A stretch of 7,029 nt of DNA, from assembly GCA_017651645.1 (NCBI GenBank), contig JAGCCO010000072.1, positions 1 through 7,029 on the forward strand, in the 5' to 3' direction. This DNA comes from Bacteroidales bacterium (lineage in GTDB: Bacteria; Bacteroidota; Bacteroidia; Bacteroidales; F082). The notes under the pieces were generated by a model, which was not told where the DNA came from, did not search any database, and saw nothing but the letters and a program-made list of their open reading frames with translations. A program made the translations under genes and the position numbers. Shown here piece by piece: positions 1 to 5,689 of the stretch (within the stretch, counting starts at the first letter, position 1; each line of letters starts with the position of its first letter).

Positions 1-132
1 CGTCACATACGCGACCTGCGGCAGCGTGAACTGACCATACGTGATGGAAAACTCGTTCCTATCCTTGTCATTCTTGGCAAGGACGGGCATAACAAAGGCT
101 AAACACAGCAAAAATGCTACGAGTTTTTTCAT
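1..132 (-). CDS. Partial exported protein, N-terminus only
   Basis: This is the first 44 codons of a minus-strand gene that runs off the left edge of the window. The protein starts MKKLVAFLLCLAFVMPVLA, a classic type I signal peptide: a Lys-Lys N-region, a hydrophobic core, and an A-x-A-like end (VLA before KND). Export across the inner membrane is therefore likely. The visible mature part (about 25 residues, including EFSITYGQFTLPQ) has a weak beta-strand look, as in small Bacteroidetes outer-membrane barrel proteins, but too little is visible to name a family. The start is chosen because it is the first ATG after a good promoter (158-186) and immediately gives the signal peptide. The gene is divergent from the phzF-like gene and shares a 164-bp control region with it. 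The product is unknown. Confidence 0.75.
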   Translation of the reverse strand, partial: MKKLVAFLLCLAFVMPVLAKNDKDRNEFSITYGQFTLPQVAYVT

Positions 133-157
133 GCAGTTAGTTTCAAGTCAGTGGGGA

Positions 158-186
158 CAAAGATAATCAATAATTTACAATTCCAA
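158..186 (-). promoter_or_regulatory. Bacteroidetes-type promoter for the exported-protein gene
   Basis: Read on the minus strand, TATCTTTG (complement of 158-165) matches the TAnnTTTG -7 element exactly. A TTG (complement of 184-186) lies 18 nt upstream as a -33 element. The -7 element is about 25 nt upstream of the minus-strand ATG, leaving a short leader. The fit to the known Bacteroides consensus is good; activity is inferred. Confidence 0.6.
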
Positions 187-189
187 CAC

Positions 190-206
190 CTTCCACTATG
201 TGGAAG
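190..206. repeat. Perfect 7-bp inverted repeat, possible operator
   Basis: CTTCCAC-TAT-GTGGAAG is a perfect palindrome with a 3-nt spacer. It lies directly upstream of the -33 element of the minus-strand promoter and has no T-run, so it looks more like a protein-binding site than a terminator. The cognate regulator is not visible in the window. Confidence 0.4.
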
Positions 207-209
207 CGA

Positions 210-266
210 AAAAGTACAAGAAAACATCCATTAAATATCAGCAAACCAGAAAGATTTTGTACTTTT
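210..266. repeat. 10-bp inverted repeat spanning the divergent control region
   Basis: AAAAGTACAA (210-219) and its exact complement TTGTACTTTT (257-266) are separated by 37 nt. The right arm overlaps the predicted -7 element of the plus-strand gene (260-267). A protein bound at both arms could affect both divergent promoters. The low-complexity A/T runs make chance a real alternative. Confidence 0.35.
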
Positions 267-267
267 G
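260..267 (+). promoter_or_regulatory. Predicted -7 element for the phzF-like gene
   Basis: TACTTTTG matches TAnnTTTG exactly and is 29 nt upstream of the ATG at 297, a normal leader distance. No convincing TTTG is found at the -33 position, so the promoter may be weak or need an activator. Confidence 0.4.
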
Positions 268-296
268 ACAAAGAAATCCCATAAACGCAAATACTG

Positions 297-1082
297 ATGA
301 TTCAATACATTGCAGACGCCTTCACGGACACCCTCTTCGCCGGAAATCCCGCCGGCGTCCTCCCCTGCAAAAGAATGCCGGAACCGGCCCTGATGCAGGC
401 CATCGCCATCGAGAACAACTACTCCGAAACCGCCTTCGTCGTCAAGCGCGAAAAAACCCATTACGACCTGAAATGGTTCACCCCCGGCGGCGAAGTCGAA
501 CTCTGCGGCCACGCCACCCTGGCCACCTCTTTCGTCCTGCACCAATTTGCCGACAAAGGCGTGGAAGAAATGCATTTCCACACCAAAAGTGGAGAACTCA
601 TCGTCACCCCCTCAAAGGACGGCTATACGATGGATTTCCCGGTAGGTCCATACAAGCCGATCCCCATCACCGAAGCCATCCAAACAGCCACCAACGGCCT
701 GGCCAAAGAGGCCTATTATGACGGTGGTGATATGATTGTGGTGGTCGATAGCGAAGCCGACCTCGCCGCCCTGGTACCGGATTATGACGCCATGTGCAAA
801 GTCGATGGACGCGGCCTCGTAATTACAGCCAAATCAAAGGATTACGACTTCGTCTCCCGCTGCTTCTACCCCAAGCTGAACGTCCCCGAAGACCCCGTCA
901 CCGGCAGCGCCCACACCTACTTAACGCCCATCTGGGCCGATAAGCTTGGAAAGACCGAAATGATCGCAAAACAACTCTCCCCCCGCGGCGGCACCCTCCG
1001 CGTAAAACTGGGCGGTCAACGCGTCTTCATCACCGGCCAAGCGGTGCTGTTTATGAAGGGCGAGATTCCGTTTGATTTATAA
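297..1082 (+). CDS. PhzF-family isomerase/epimerase-like protein
   Basis: A 261-aa protein of the PhzF (phenazine biosynthesis-like) family, related to the diaminopimelate epimerase fold. Family hallmarks are present in order: the N-terminal FAGNPAGV segment (14-21), NNYSETAFV with the expected catalytic glutamate at E44, FTPGGEVELCGHATLA (61-76) forming the first glycine-rich loop, and VPEDPVTGSAH (196-206) forming the second. Length fits the bacterial family. PhzF itself isomerises a dihydro-hydroxyanthranilate in phenazine synthesis, but no other phenazine genes are visible, so the substrate here is unknown; most bacterial paralogs are uncharacterised cytosolic enzymes. The ATG at 297 is chosen because homologs begin near this point and a TAnnTTTG element lies 29 nt upstream. 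GC content is much higher than in the helicase gene, consistent with host backbone. The gene appears monocistronic. Confidence 0.9.
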   Translation: MIQYIADAFTDTLFAGNPAGVLPCKRMPEPALMQAIAIENNYSETAFVVKREKTHYDLKWFTPGGEVELCGHATLATSFVLHQFADKGVEEMHFHTKSGELIVTPSKDGYTMDFPVGPYKPIPITEAIQTATNGLAKEAYYDGGDMIVVVDSEADLAALVPDYDAMCKVDGRGLVITAKSKDYDFVSRCFYPKLNVPEDPVTGSAHTYLTPIWADKLGKTEMIAKQLSPRGGTLRVKLGGQRVFITGQAVLFMKGEIPFDL

Positions 1083-1087
1083 TCGTC

Positions 1088-1133
1088 ATGCCCGACCAGC
1101 CTCCTCCGTCATGTCTGACCTGATCGGGCATCT
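1088..1133. repeat. Intergenic repeat copy 1, with hairpin arms
   Basis: The repeat starts 5 nt after the phzF-like stop codon. It contains ATGCCCGA (1088-1095) and its exact complement TCGGGCAT (1124-1131). The segment 1091-1133 matches 1323-1364 at nearly all positions (a few substitutions and a 1-nt length change). On the minus strand it reads as the spurious peptide MPDQVRHDG, a signature I associate with dispersed intergenic repeats in many bacterial genomes. It may also act as the 3'-end hairpin of the phzF-like mRNA. Confidence 0.6.
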
Positions 1134-1150
1134 TTCGCCACAGCCCTTCT

Positions 1151-1290
1151 GCGGACACGTTTACAAAAAAACCGCCCGGCAAGCCCCTCCATATGTAAAC
1201 GCGGCAACCTTTTGGCCGAAAACAACCGATTTCCCTTCCGCGTTTACAGCCAGAACTACGCAAAATGCCCCTTTCGTGTAAACGCGTCCA
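1151..1290. repeat. Two diverged 83-bp-spaced repeat units built on GTAAACGCG inverted pairs
   Basis: Four copies of one short motif alternate in orientation: ACGTTTAC (1157-1164), GTAAACGCG (1195-1203), CGCGTTTAC (1239-1247) and GTAAACGCG (1278-1286). Within each pair the interval between TTTAC and GTAAAC is exactly 30 nt, and the two pairs are offset by exactly 83 bp. The DNA between the motifs is only weakly similar, so the motif appears to be what is conserved. On the minus strand both units read as related nonsense peptides (RVYIWRG..., RVYTKGA...) in different frames, which shows nucleotide rather than protein repeat structure. The role is unknown. Confidence 0.6.
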
Positions 1291-1322
1291 GCCCGTCCTG
1301 CCCGATCGACTGCCCCATCACA

Positions 1323-1364
1323 CCCGACCAGCACATCCGTCTTGCCCGACCTGATCGGGCATCT
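1323..1364. repeat. Intergenic repeat copy 2, with tight hairpin
   Basis: This is the second copy of the 1091-1133 repeat, in direct orientation. It carries a tight perfect stem TGCCCGA-CCTGA-TCGGGCA (1343-1361). The two copies bracket the GTAAACGCG units, so 1088-1364 looks like one composite repeat block. Confidence 0.6.
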
Positions 1365-1385
1365 CTCACATGAGTACAGAGGAAT

Positions 1386-1420
1386 ACAAAAAGGCATCTC
1401 ACTTGGGCTGAGATGCCTTT
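1386..1420 (-). terminator. Rho-independent terminator, 12-bp perfect stem
   Basis: AAAGGCATCTCA (1390-1401) and its exact complement TGAGATGCCTTT (1409-1420) flank a 7-nt loop. On the minus strand the stem is followed by a run of five T (1392-1388, partly in the stem) and then GT. On the plus strand the stem ends in TTT but then reads GAAG, so the minus direction is better. It could still stop phzF read-through on the plus strand. Confidence 0.7.
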
Positions 1421-1451
1421 GAAGTGCTTTGAAATCGTCACATTATATGAC
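1386..1451 (-). ncRNA. Candidate small RNA of about 66 nt
   Basis: A strong minus-strand promoter (1457-1486) is followed within about 65 nt by a strong minus-strand intrinsic terminator (1386-1420), with no credible reading frame between them. The predicted start is near 1451, a few nt past the -7 element, and the end is in the T-run near 1386. The 5' part contains a weak GTCA/TGAC stem (1437-1451). I do not recognise an RNA family. Alternatively, this is the remnant promoter and terminator of a deleted gene. Confidence 0.35.
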
Positions 1452-1456
1452 AGCGA

Positions 1457-1486
1457 CAAAGTTACGAATTAAAATGATTCCCGCAA
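1457..1486 (-). promoter_or_regulatory. Strong orphan Bacteroidetes promoter
   Basis: On the minus strand, TTG (complement of 1484-1486), then 19 nt, then TAACTTTG (complement of 1457-1464) fits the -33/-7 consensus exactly. It points into the short segment ending at the terminator at 1386-1420. No annotated protein gene lies downstream on that strand before the terminator. Confidence 0.55.
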
Positions 1487-1505
1487 GAATAAAGTGAGAA
1501 AAAGG

Positions 1506-1756
1506 AATTGCTGTAACTCCCCAGCGGGAGCCGGTGCGCTCCTGCTCCATGACGGATTTCAGCCGATCGCGTAGGGGGGAAGGCGCTTGACGGCTAACTC
1601 CTCCCTTTTACGGGCCCGGACGAGCCGTGCCCGTAACGGTCGTCAAACACACGCCGTCATCCCTGGCGGGACCGCTGCCTTCCCCCCTGCTCCCCTGCCG
1701 CTGAAATCCGAATTCCGCAGGAGTGCACCGACCCCCGAAGAAGACTTACAGCGATT
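1506..1756. repeat. Imperfect palindrome of about 251 bp (MITE-like or structured RNA)
   Basis: Paired arms share a common centre near 1631. AATTGCTGTAA (1506-1516) pairs with TTACAGCGATT (1746-1756), one mismatch. GGTGCGCTCCTGC (1533-1545) pairs with 1717-1729, one mismatch. CGGATTTCAG (1553-1562) pairs with CTGAAATCCG (1701-1710), perfect. GGGGGGAAGGC (1574-1584) pairs with GCCTTCCCCCC (1677-1687), perfect. Near the middle, TTACGGGC (1608-1615) pairs with GCCCGTAA (1629-1636), and GACGGC (1589-1594) with GCCGTC (1653-1658). The segment is GC-rich, with no credible ORF, tRNA or rRNA. Flanking target duplications are not obvious. It may be a miniature transposable element, a REP-like dispersed element or the template of a long structured RNA. 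Confidence 0.65.
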
Positions 1757-1845
1757 GACGATTTGTAAGAACCGCTCTTGCGTCGTTCTCTTCACCACCC
1801 ATCTCATATCTTTCTATTCACCTTTTTCTATCTTTTCTTTTTTTG

Positions 1846-1853
1846 TATTTTTG
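1846..1853 (+). promoter_or_regulatory. Predicted -7 element for the helicase-NUDIX operon
   Basis: TATTTTTG, followed by CA, matches TAnnTTTG and lies 30 nt upstream of the ATG at 1884, inside a strongly T-rich stretch (1800-1860). The -33 position is only a T-run without the G. This is the only good promoter candidate between the palindrome and the helicase. Confidence 0.45.
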
Positions 1854-1883
1854 CATATTCACGAAAGCAAGTTTTAAGCATCA

Positions 1884-4823
1884 ATGGATAACCTGTCTAC
1901 TCGCAAGCTTGTTGATGGATACCATAGGGCATTCATCGATGCATCCCGCGAGTCTGATCCGACCTTTTCTCCTAGCCTTCTTTCTAATTCACACGGGAGA
2001 AAAGTGTTAACTGCTATTGAGAAAGAAATGAAAGGATGCGACGACCTGTTTATTAGTGTTGCATTCATAACGATGGGTGGAATCGCCCCACTTCTTGGAA
2101 CGCTTAAAGATCTTGAAAAACAAGGGACTAGAGGACGCATCCTAACAACAGACTATCTGATGTTTAGTGATCCTCGGGCTCTTGATAAGCTCGCCTCGTT
2201 AGAAAATTTAGACGTGCGTGTTTTTAAGACTGGCGAGAACAATGTCGGCTTTCATACAAAAGGATACATGTTCCATAATGGAGATAATCTTCGTATCATT
2301 GTTGGCAGCTCCAATCTAACGCAAGATGCCATCACGAAGAATCACGAATGGAACACTAGACTTGTCTCATCCACAGAAGGGGCATATGCCAAAGATATTG
2401 AGGCAGAATTCGATGATCTTTGGAATTCTTCTGTTTGTTATGATGAGTACAGAGAACAATATGCCGAGCTGTACGAAAATAGCAAAAAAGAAAGAGAGGA
2501 AATAACCCGACTTACAAGGACTCTCGATCTTGGTTACTCGCAAGTTCTCCAGCCGAACTCGATGCAGGAACTCTTCACATTGAACATTGAAGAGATTATT
2601 CGTTCCGGAGGGAAAAGAGCCCTGCTCATTTCGGCGACAGGAACCGGAAAAACCTACGCTTCCGCTTTTGCTATTAGAAAGCTGTTTTCCGAGAATGTCC
2701 TAAAAGGGAAAAAGGCGCTGTTCCTTTCACATCGCGAGCAGATTAACAGACAAGCCTTAAAGAGCTACAAGCGTATTTTCGGGAAGAATATTCCGATGGA
2801 GCTTTTAAGCGGAAATAATAACAATGTCTCTATAGCCAAGACGGCCTCTTTCTTGTTCTCCACGATGAACATGATGGCTAAAGAGAGTATTCGAGAGCAA
2901 TTCGGCCAGAAGGATTATTCTGTTATTGTCCTGGATGAATGCCACCGCTCTGGTGCGGAGAGCTATCAGAAGATTATCAATTATTTCCGTCCTGAATTAC
3001 TTCTAGGAATGTCGGCCTCTCCAGAAAGAACCGACAGCTTTGATGTATTCCAGTTATTCGATCACAATATCGCCTGTGAAGTCCGTCTCCAGCAAGCACT
3101 TGAGAATGAAATGCTCTGCCCGTTCCACTATTTCGGAATTACAGACCTCGAGATTGAAGGCGAGGATATTAGTGATTTAAAACGCTTTCGGCATCTTACA
3201 TCCGATAAACGGGTCAAGTACATTCTCGAAAGAGCCGAATACTATGGCTTCAGTGGCGACCGAGTTAAAGGACTTATTTTTTGTAGCAGGAAAGAAGAAG
3301 CCAAAGAGCTTAGTGAGAAATTTAATCAAACAGGCCGATATCATACAATCATGCTCTCTGGTGATGATTCTCAGCAAAGCCGAGAAGATGCAATTGAACG
3401 GCTTGTGTCCGATACTCGCGCCGACAAGCTTGATTATATATTTACGGTTGATATTTTCAATGAAGGCGTAGATGTTCCAGAAATCAATCAGGTTATTCTC
3501 CTCCGCCCAACGGAATCGCCCATCATCTTCGTCCAACAACTTGGTCGTGGACTTAGAAAGGCCGAGGGAAAAGAATTTGTAATTGTTCTTGACTTTATTG
3601 GGAATTATCAAACGAACTACATGATTCCCATCGCTTTATCTGGCGATAGATCAGGCAACAAGGACAATATTCGCCGATCCTTGATGGAAGGGAATAACAT
3701 TATTAAAGGCGCTTCAACCATCTATTTTGACGAAATCTCACGAGATCGGATTTATAAATCAATTGATACGGCCGATCTCAACCAAATACGCCTCCTCAAA
3801 AAAGAATATCAATCGCTGAAATACAAATTAGGTAGGATTCCCCATCTGAAAGAGTTTGATGATCTGGGAGAACTCGATCCTCTTCGTATTATTGATAGGA
3901 GAGGCTCGTACCACGCTTTTCTCAGGGATTATGAAAGTGACTTTACAGAGAAATGGTCAGATAATCAGTATCAGATTCTTGAATTCATTTCCCGTAAATT
4001 CGCTTCGGGGATGCGAATCCATGAACTGGCCATTCTAAAGCTATTAATTGAACAATCAGAGAAGTCTATTAATTTGGAGGCCCTTTTGTCGAGCCGCTAC
4101 GGTGTTATTCTAGACACCAAAATACGGACTAGTGTTGCATCTGTCCTCCGCGGTGAGTTCTTCCGGGGAGACAGATTCCATATTGCTTTAATTGAAGAGA
4201 ATCAAAACGAATTTGTGCTGTCCAGTGTGTTTAAGACAGCTCTTGAAGATACGGCTTTTCACGCCGCAATCTGTGAATTAATTGATTTCGGTATTTATCG
4301 ACATAATCGTGATTATTCTCATCAGTACGCCCAAACGAGCTTCAATTTGTACAAAAAGTATACGTACTCAGATGTGTGTTGGTTGCTTAATTGGAAAAAA
4401 GAAGAGGTCTCACTGAATATCGGGGGTTATAAATACGACTCATACTCTAAGACTTACCCCGTATTTATCAACTACGAAAAAGAAGATGATATTGCAGCAA
4501 CCACAAGATACGAAGACCGATTTATGGATCCTTCCTCATTAACTGCCATCTCAAAAAGCCGCCGCACGATAGAGTCAGATGATGTCCAAAATGCAATTCA
4601 CAGTGAAGAACGAGATATCATGATGCCTTTATTTGTTAGAAAAAACAAAGATGATCAGACATCAAAAGAGTTTTACTTCTTGGGTACAATTCGACATAAT
4701 GGGCATTTGCATCAATTTGTTATGAATGACACCGAAGATGTCACGGCCGTGGAGATCGGATACAAGCTTGACACTCCGGTTGAAAATAATCTTTACGAGT
4801 ACATCACAGAACAATCCTTATGA
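1884..4823 (+). CDS. PLD-nuclease/SF2 helicase/DUF3427 fusion protein
   Basis: A 979-aa multidomain protein, probably a nucleic-acid motor with a nuclease head. Residues about 30-185 form a phospholipase-D-like domain, with H124-x-K126, GSSN (141-144) and an NHEWN segment (153-157). The usual HKD aspartate position is His131. Residues about 225-570 form an SF2 helicase: ATGTGKT Walker A (251-257), DECH box (351-354), SASP motif III (377-380), LIFCSRKEEA (464-473), FNEGVDVPE (525-533) and QQLGRGLR motif VI (551-558). Residues about 610-979 match the DUF3427 type as I recall it, including VCWLLNWKKEE and the late FYFLGTI segment. Length fits full-length members. The ATG at 1884 follows a TAnnTTTG element and the PLD domain begins soon after it. 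GC is near 45% in a sampled stretch, well below the flanking genes, suggesting acquisition. The stop overlaps the NUDIX start. A defence or repair role is inferred; the architecture is certain, the function is not. Confidence 0.93.
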   Translation: MDNLSTRKLVDGYHRAFIDASRESDPTFSPSLLSNSHGRKVLTAIEKEMKGCDDLFISVAFITMGGIAPLLGTLKDLEKQGTRGRILTTDYLMFSDPRALDKLASLENLDVRVFKTGENNVGFHTKGYMFHNGDNLRIIVGSSNLTQDAITKNHEWNTRLVSSTEGAYAKDIEAEFDDLWNSSVCYDEYREQYAELYENSKKEREEITRLTRTLDLGYSQVLQPNSMQELFTLNIEEIIRSGGKRALLISATGTGKTYASAFAIRKLFSENVLKGKKALFLSHREQINRQALKSYKRIFGKNIPMELLSGNNNNVSIAKTASFLFSTMNMMAKESIREQFGQKDYSVIVLDECHRSGAESYQKIINYFRPELLLGMSASPERTDSFDVFQLFDHNIACEVRLQQALENEMLCPFHYFGITDLEIEGEDISDLKRFRHLTSDKRVKYILERAEYYGFSGDRVKGLIFCSRKEEAKELSEKFNQTGRYHTIMLSGDDSQQSREDAIERLVSDTRADKLDYIFTVDIFNEGVDVPEINQVILLRPTESPIIFVQQLGRGLRKAEGKEFVIVLDFIGNYQTNYMIPIALSGDRSGNKDNIRRSLMEGNNIIKGASTIYFDEISRDRIYKSIDTADLNQIRLLKKEYQSLKYKLGRIPHLKEFDDLGELDPLRIIDRRGSYHAFLRDYESDFTEKWSDNQYQILEFISRKFASGMRIHELAILKLLIEQSEKSINLEALLSSRYGVILDTKIRTSVASVLRGEFFRGDRFHIALIEENQNEFVLSSVFKTALEDTAFHAAICELIDFGIYRHNRDYSHQYAQTSFNLYKKYTYSDVCWLLNWKKEEVSLNIGGYKYDSYSKTYPVFINYEKEDDIAATTRYEDRFMDPSSLTAISKSRRTIESDDVQNAIHSEERDIMMPLFVRKNKDDQTSKEFYFLGTIRHNGHLHQFVMNDTEDVTAVEIGYKLDTPVENNLYEYITEQSL

Positions 4824-5305
4824 AAACTATCGAAGTCGTTGCGGCTATAATCCGCAGAGATAATGACATATTCGCCACTCAGCGTGGATACGGAGATTTC
4901 AAGGACTGGTGGGAATTCCCGGGTGGTAAAATGGAACCGGGCGAAGCGCCCGAACAAGCTTTGATTCGTGAAATATGGGAAGAGCTTTCGACCGAGATTA
5001 GCGTAGATAAGTATCTTTATACTGTTGACTACGATTATCCAAAGTTTCATTTGACGATGCATTGTTATATGTGTTCGTTGATGAGCGAAGCTTTGCATTT
5101 AAACGAGCACGAAGCTGCTCGATGGCTGAATAAAGAAGACATTCATTCCGTTAATTGGTTACCCGCAGATGAAATCTTGCTACCAATGATTGCGAATGAG
5201 TTAGATGCTGATGCGATGACCCTGGTAGAGTTGAGAGACAAAGATGAAATGCCTCCCATCATACCCTCAATTCCTGAGCCCACATCTGAGGACCATTCTT
5301 CATGA
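4820..5305 (+). CDS. NUDIX (deoxy)nucleoside triphosphate pyrophosphohydrolase, MutT/NudG-like
   Basis: A 161-aa NUDIX hydrolase, expected to cleave a nucleoside triphosphate to the monophosphate and pyrophosphate in the cytosol with divalent metal. The Nudix box runs from G36 (in EFPGGK) through E42 to R50-E51 and E54-E55. All acidic metal ligands are present; the late glycine of the classical box is Ser57 (EELSTEI). Small polar residues there are, as I recall, common in the gut-bacterial MutT/NudG-like subfamily, so this need not mean loss of activity. Family-like segments VVAAII (6-11), FATQRG (18-23), WWEFPGG (30-36) and HEAARWL (97-103) support the call. About 30 C-terminal residues, acidic and proline-rich, extend past the fold. 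The start ATG overlaps the helicase stop by 4 nt (ATGA), implying translational coupling. Substrate (oxidised, modified or normal dNTP) cannot be read from sequence. Confidence 0.9.
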   Translation: MKTIEVVAAIIRRDNDIFATQRGYGDFKDWWEFPGGKMEPGEAPEQALIREIWEELSTEISVDKYLYTVDYDYPKFHLTMHCYMCSLMSEALHLNEHEAARWLNKEDIHSVNWLPADEILLPMIANELDADAMTLVELRDKDEMPPIIPSIPEPTSEDHSS

Positions 5306-5330
5306 TGCGGTGTATAATCTTTGCTGCGTT

Positions 5331-5678
5331 ATGGATGTATTCGAAATGAAGTTCTCCAAGGTGTTTCCCTTGCTCATCGCGAAGGCAGTGCGGAAGGGGC
5401 GTACGGAGGAGGAGGTGTTTATGGCGACGGAATGGCTCACCGGGTATTCTGAGGAGGAGCTTCGGGCTTTGTTGCGCAGCGATGCCGCCACGTATGGGGC
5501 GTTCCTGGACCAGGCGCCGTGCATGAATCCGGCGCGGTTTCAAGTGAAGGGGAAGATTTGCGGAATCCGGGTCGAGGAGATCGAAGATCCTCGCATGCGT
5601 GACCTCCGGATCCTCGACAAGTTGGTCGACGACCTCGCCAAAGGGAAACCCCTCGACAAAATCCTTCCGAAGGGTTAA
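5331..5678 (+). CDS. DUF2200 family protein
   Basis: A 115-aa protein of the DUF2200 family (small cytosolic proteins of unknown function). Recognisable features are the N-terminal FEMKFSKVFPLLIAKA segment, KGRTEEEV, WLTGYSEEEL, the QAPCMNP segment, and ICGIRVEEIEDP followed by RILDKLVDDLAKGKPLDKIL, which closes the family domain. The frame is open upstream to 5244, overlapping the NUDIX gene, but the ATG at 5331 is chosen because homologs start just before the FxMxF segment. It begins 25 nt after the NUDIX stop, so it could be co-transcribed with the helicase-NUDIX pair. However, its GC content is far higher than theirs, suggesting backbone DNA with the foreign pair inserted upstream. It ends 11 nt from the convergent higA stop. 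No clear promoter of its own is seen. Confidence 0.85.
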   Translation: MDVFEMKFSKVFPLLIAKAVRKGRTEEEVFMATEWLTGYSEEELRALLRSDAATYGAFLDQAPCMNPARFQVKGKICGIRVEEIEDPRMRDLRILDKLVDDLAKGKPLDKILPKG

Positions 5679-5689
5679 ACCTTGAAGAT

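Noticed and set aside
1151..1290. CRISPR array from the recurring GTAAACGCG motif
   Set aside because: The repeats are only 8-9 bp, alternate in orientation, and no cas gene is present.
1051..1459. Minus-strand frames of 67-78 codons between the phzF-like gene and the palindrome
   Set aside because: They translate the repeats (MPDQVRHDG-like peptides, and related peptides in shifted frames), have no family resemblance, and one starts at a TTG overlapping the -7 element of the orphan promoter.
1587..1877. Plus-strand 96-codon frame upstream of the helicase
   Set aside because: It lies within the large palindrome and the T-rich promoter stretch, has low-complexity and arginine-rich then phenylalanine-rich composition, and resembles no family.
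1884..4823. Type I/III restriction subunit or a named system such as Hachiman, DISARM or Mokosh
   Set aside because: No methyltransferase, specificity subunit, HamA-like or other partner genes are present, and the PLD-SF2-DUF3427 order differs from what I recall of those systems; this cannot be settled without a search.
5244..5330. Longer DUF2200 start at 5244 overlapping the NUDIX gene
   Set aside because: The extra 29 residues are not part of the family domain and overlap the NUDIX coding end in another frame; the ATG at 5331 fits the family.
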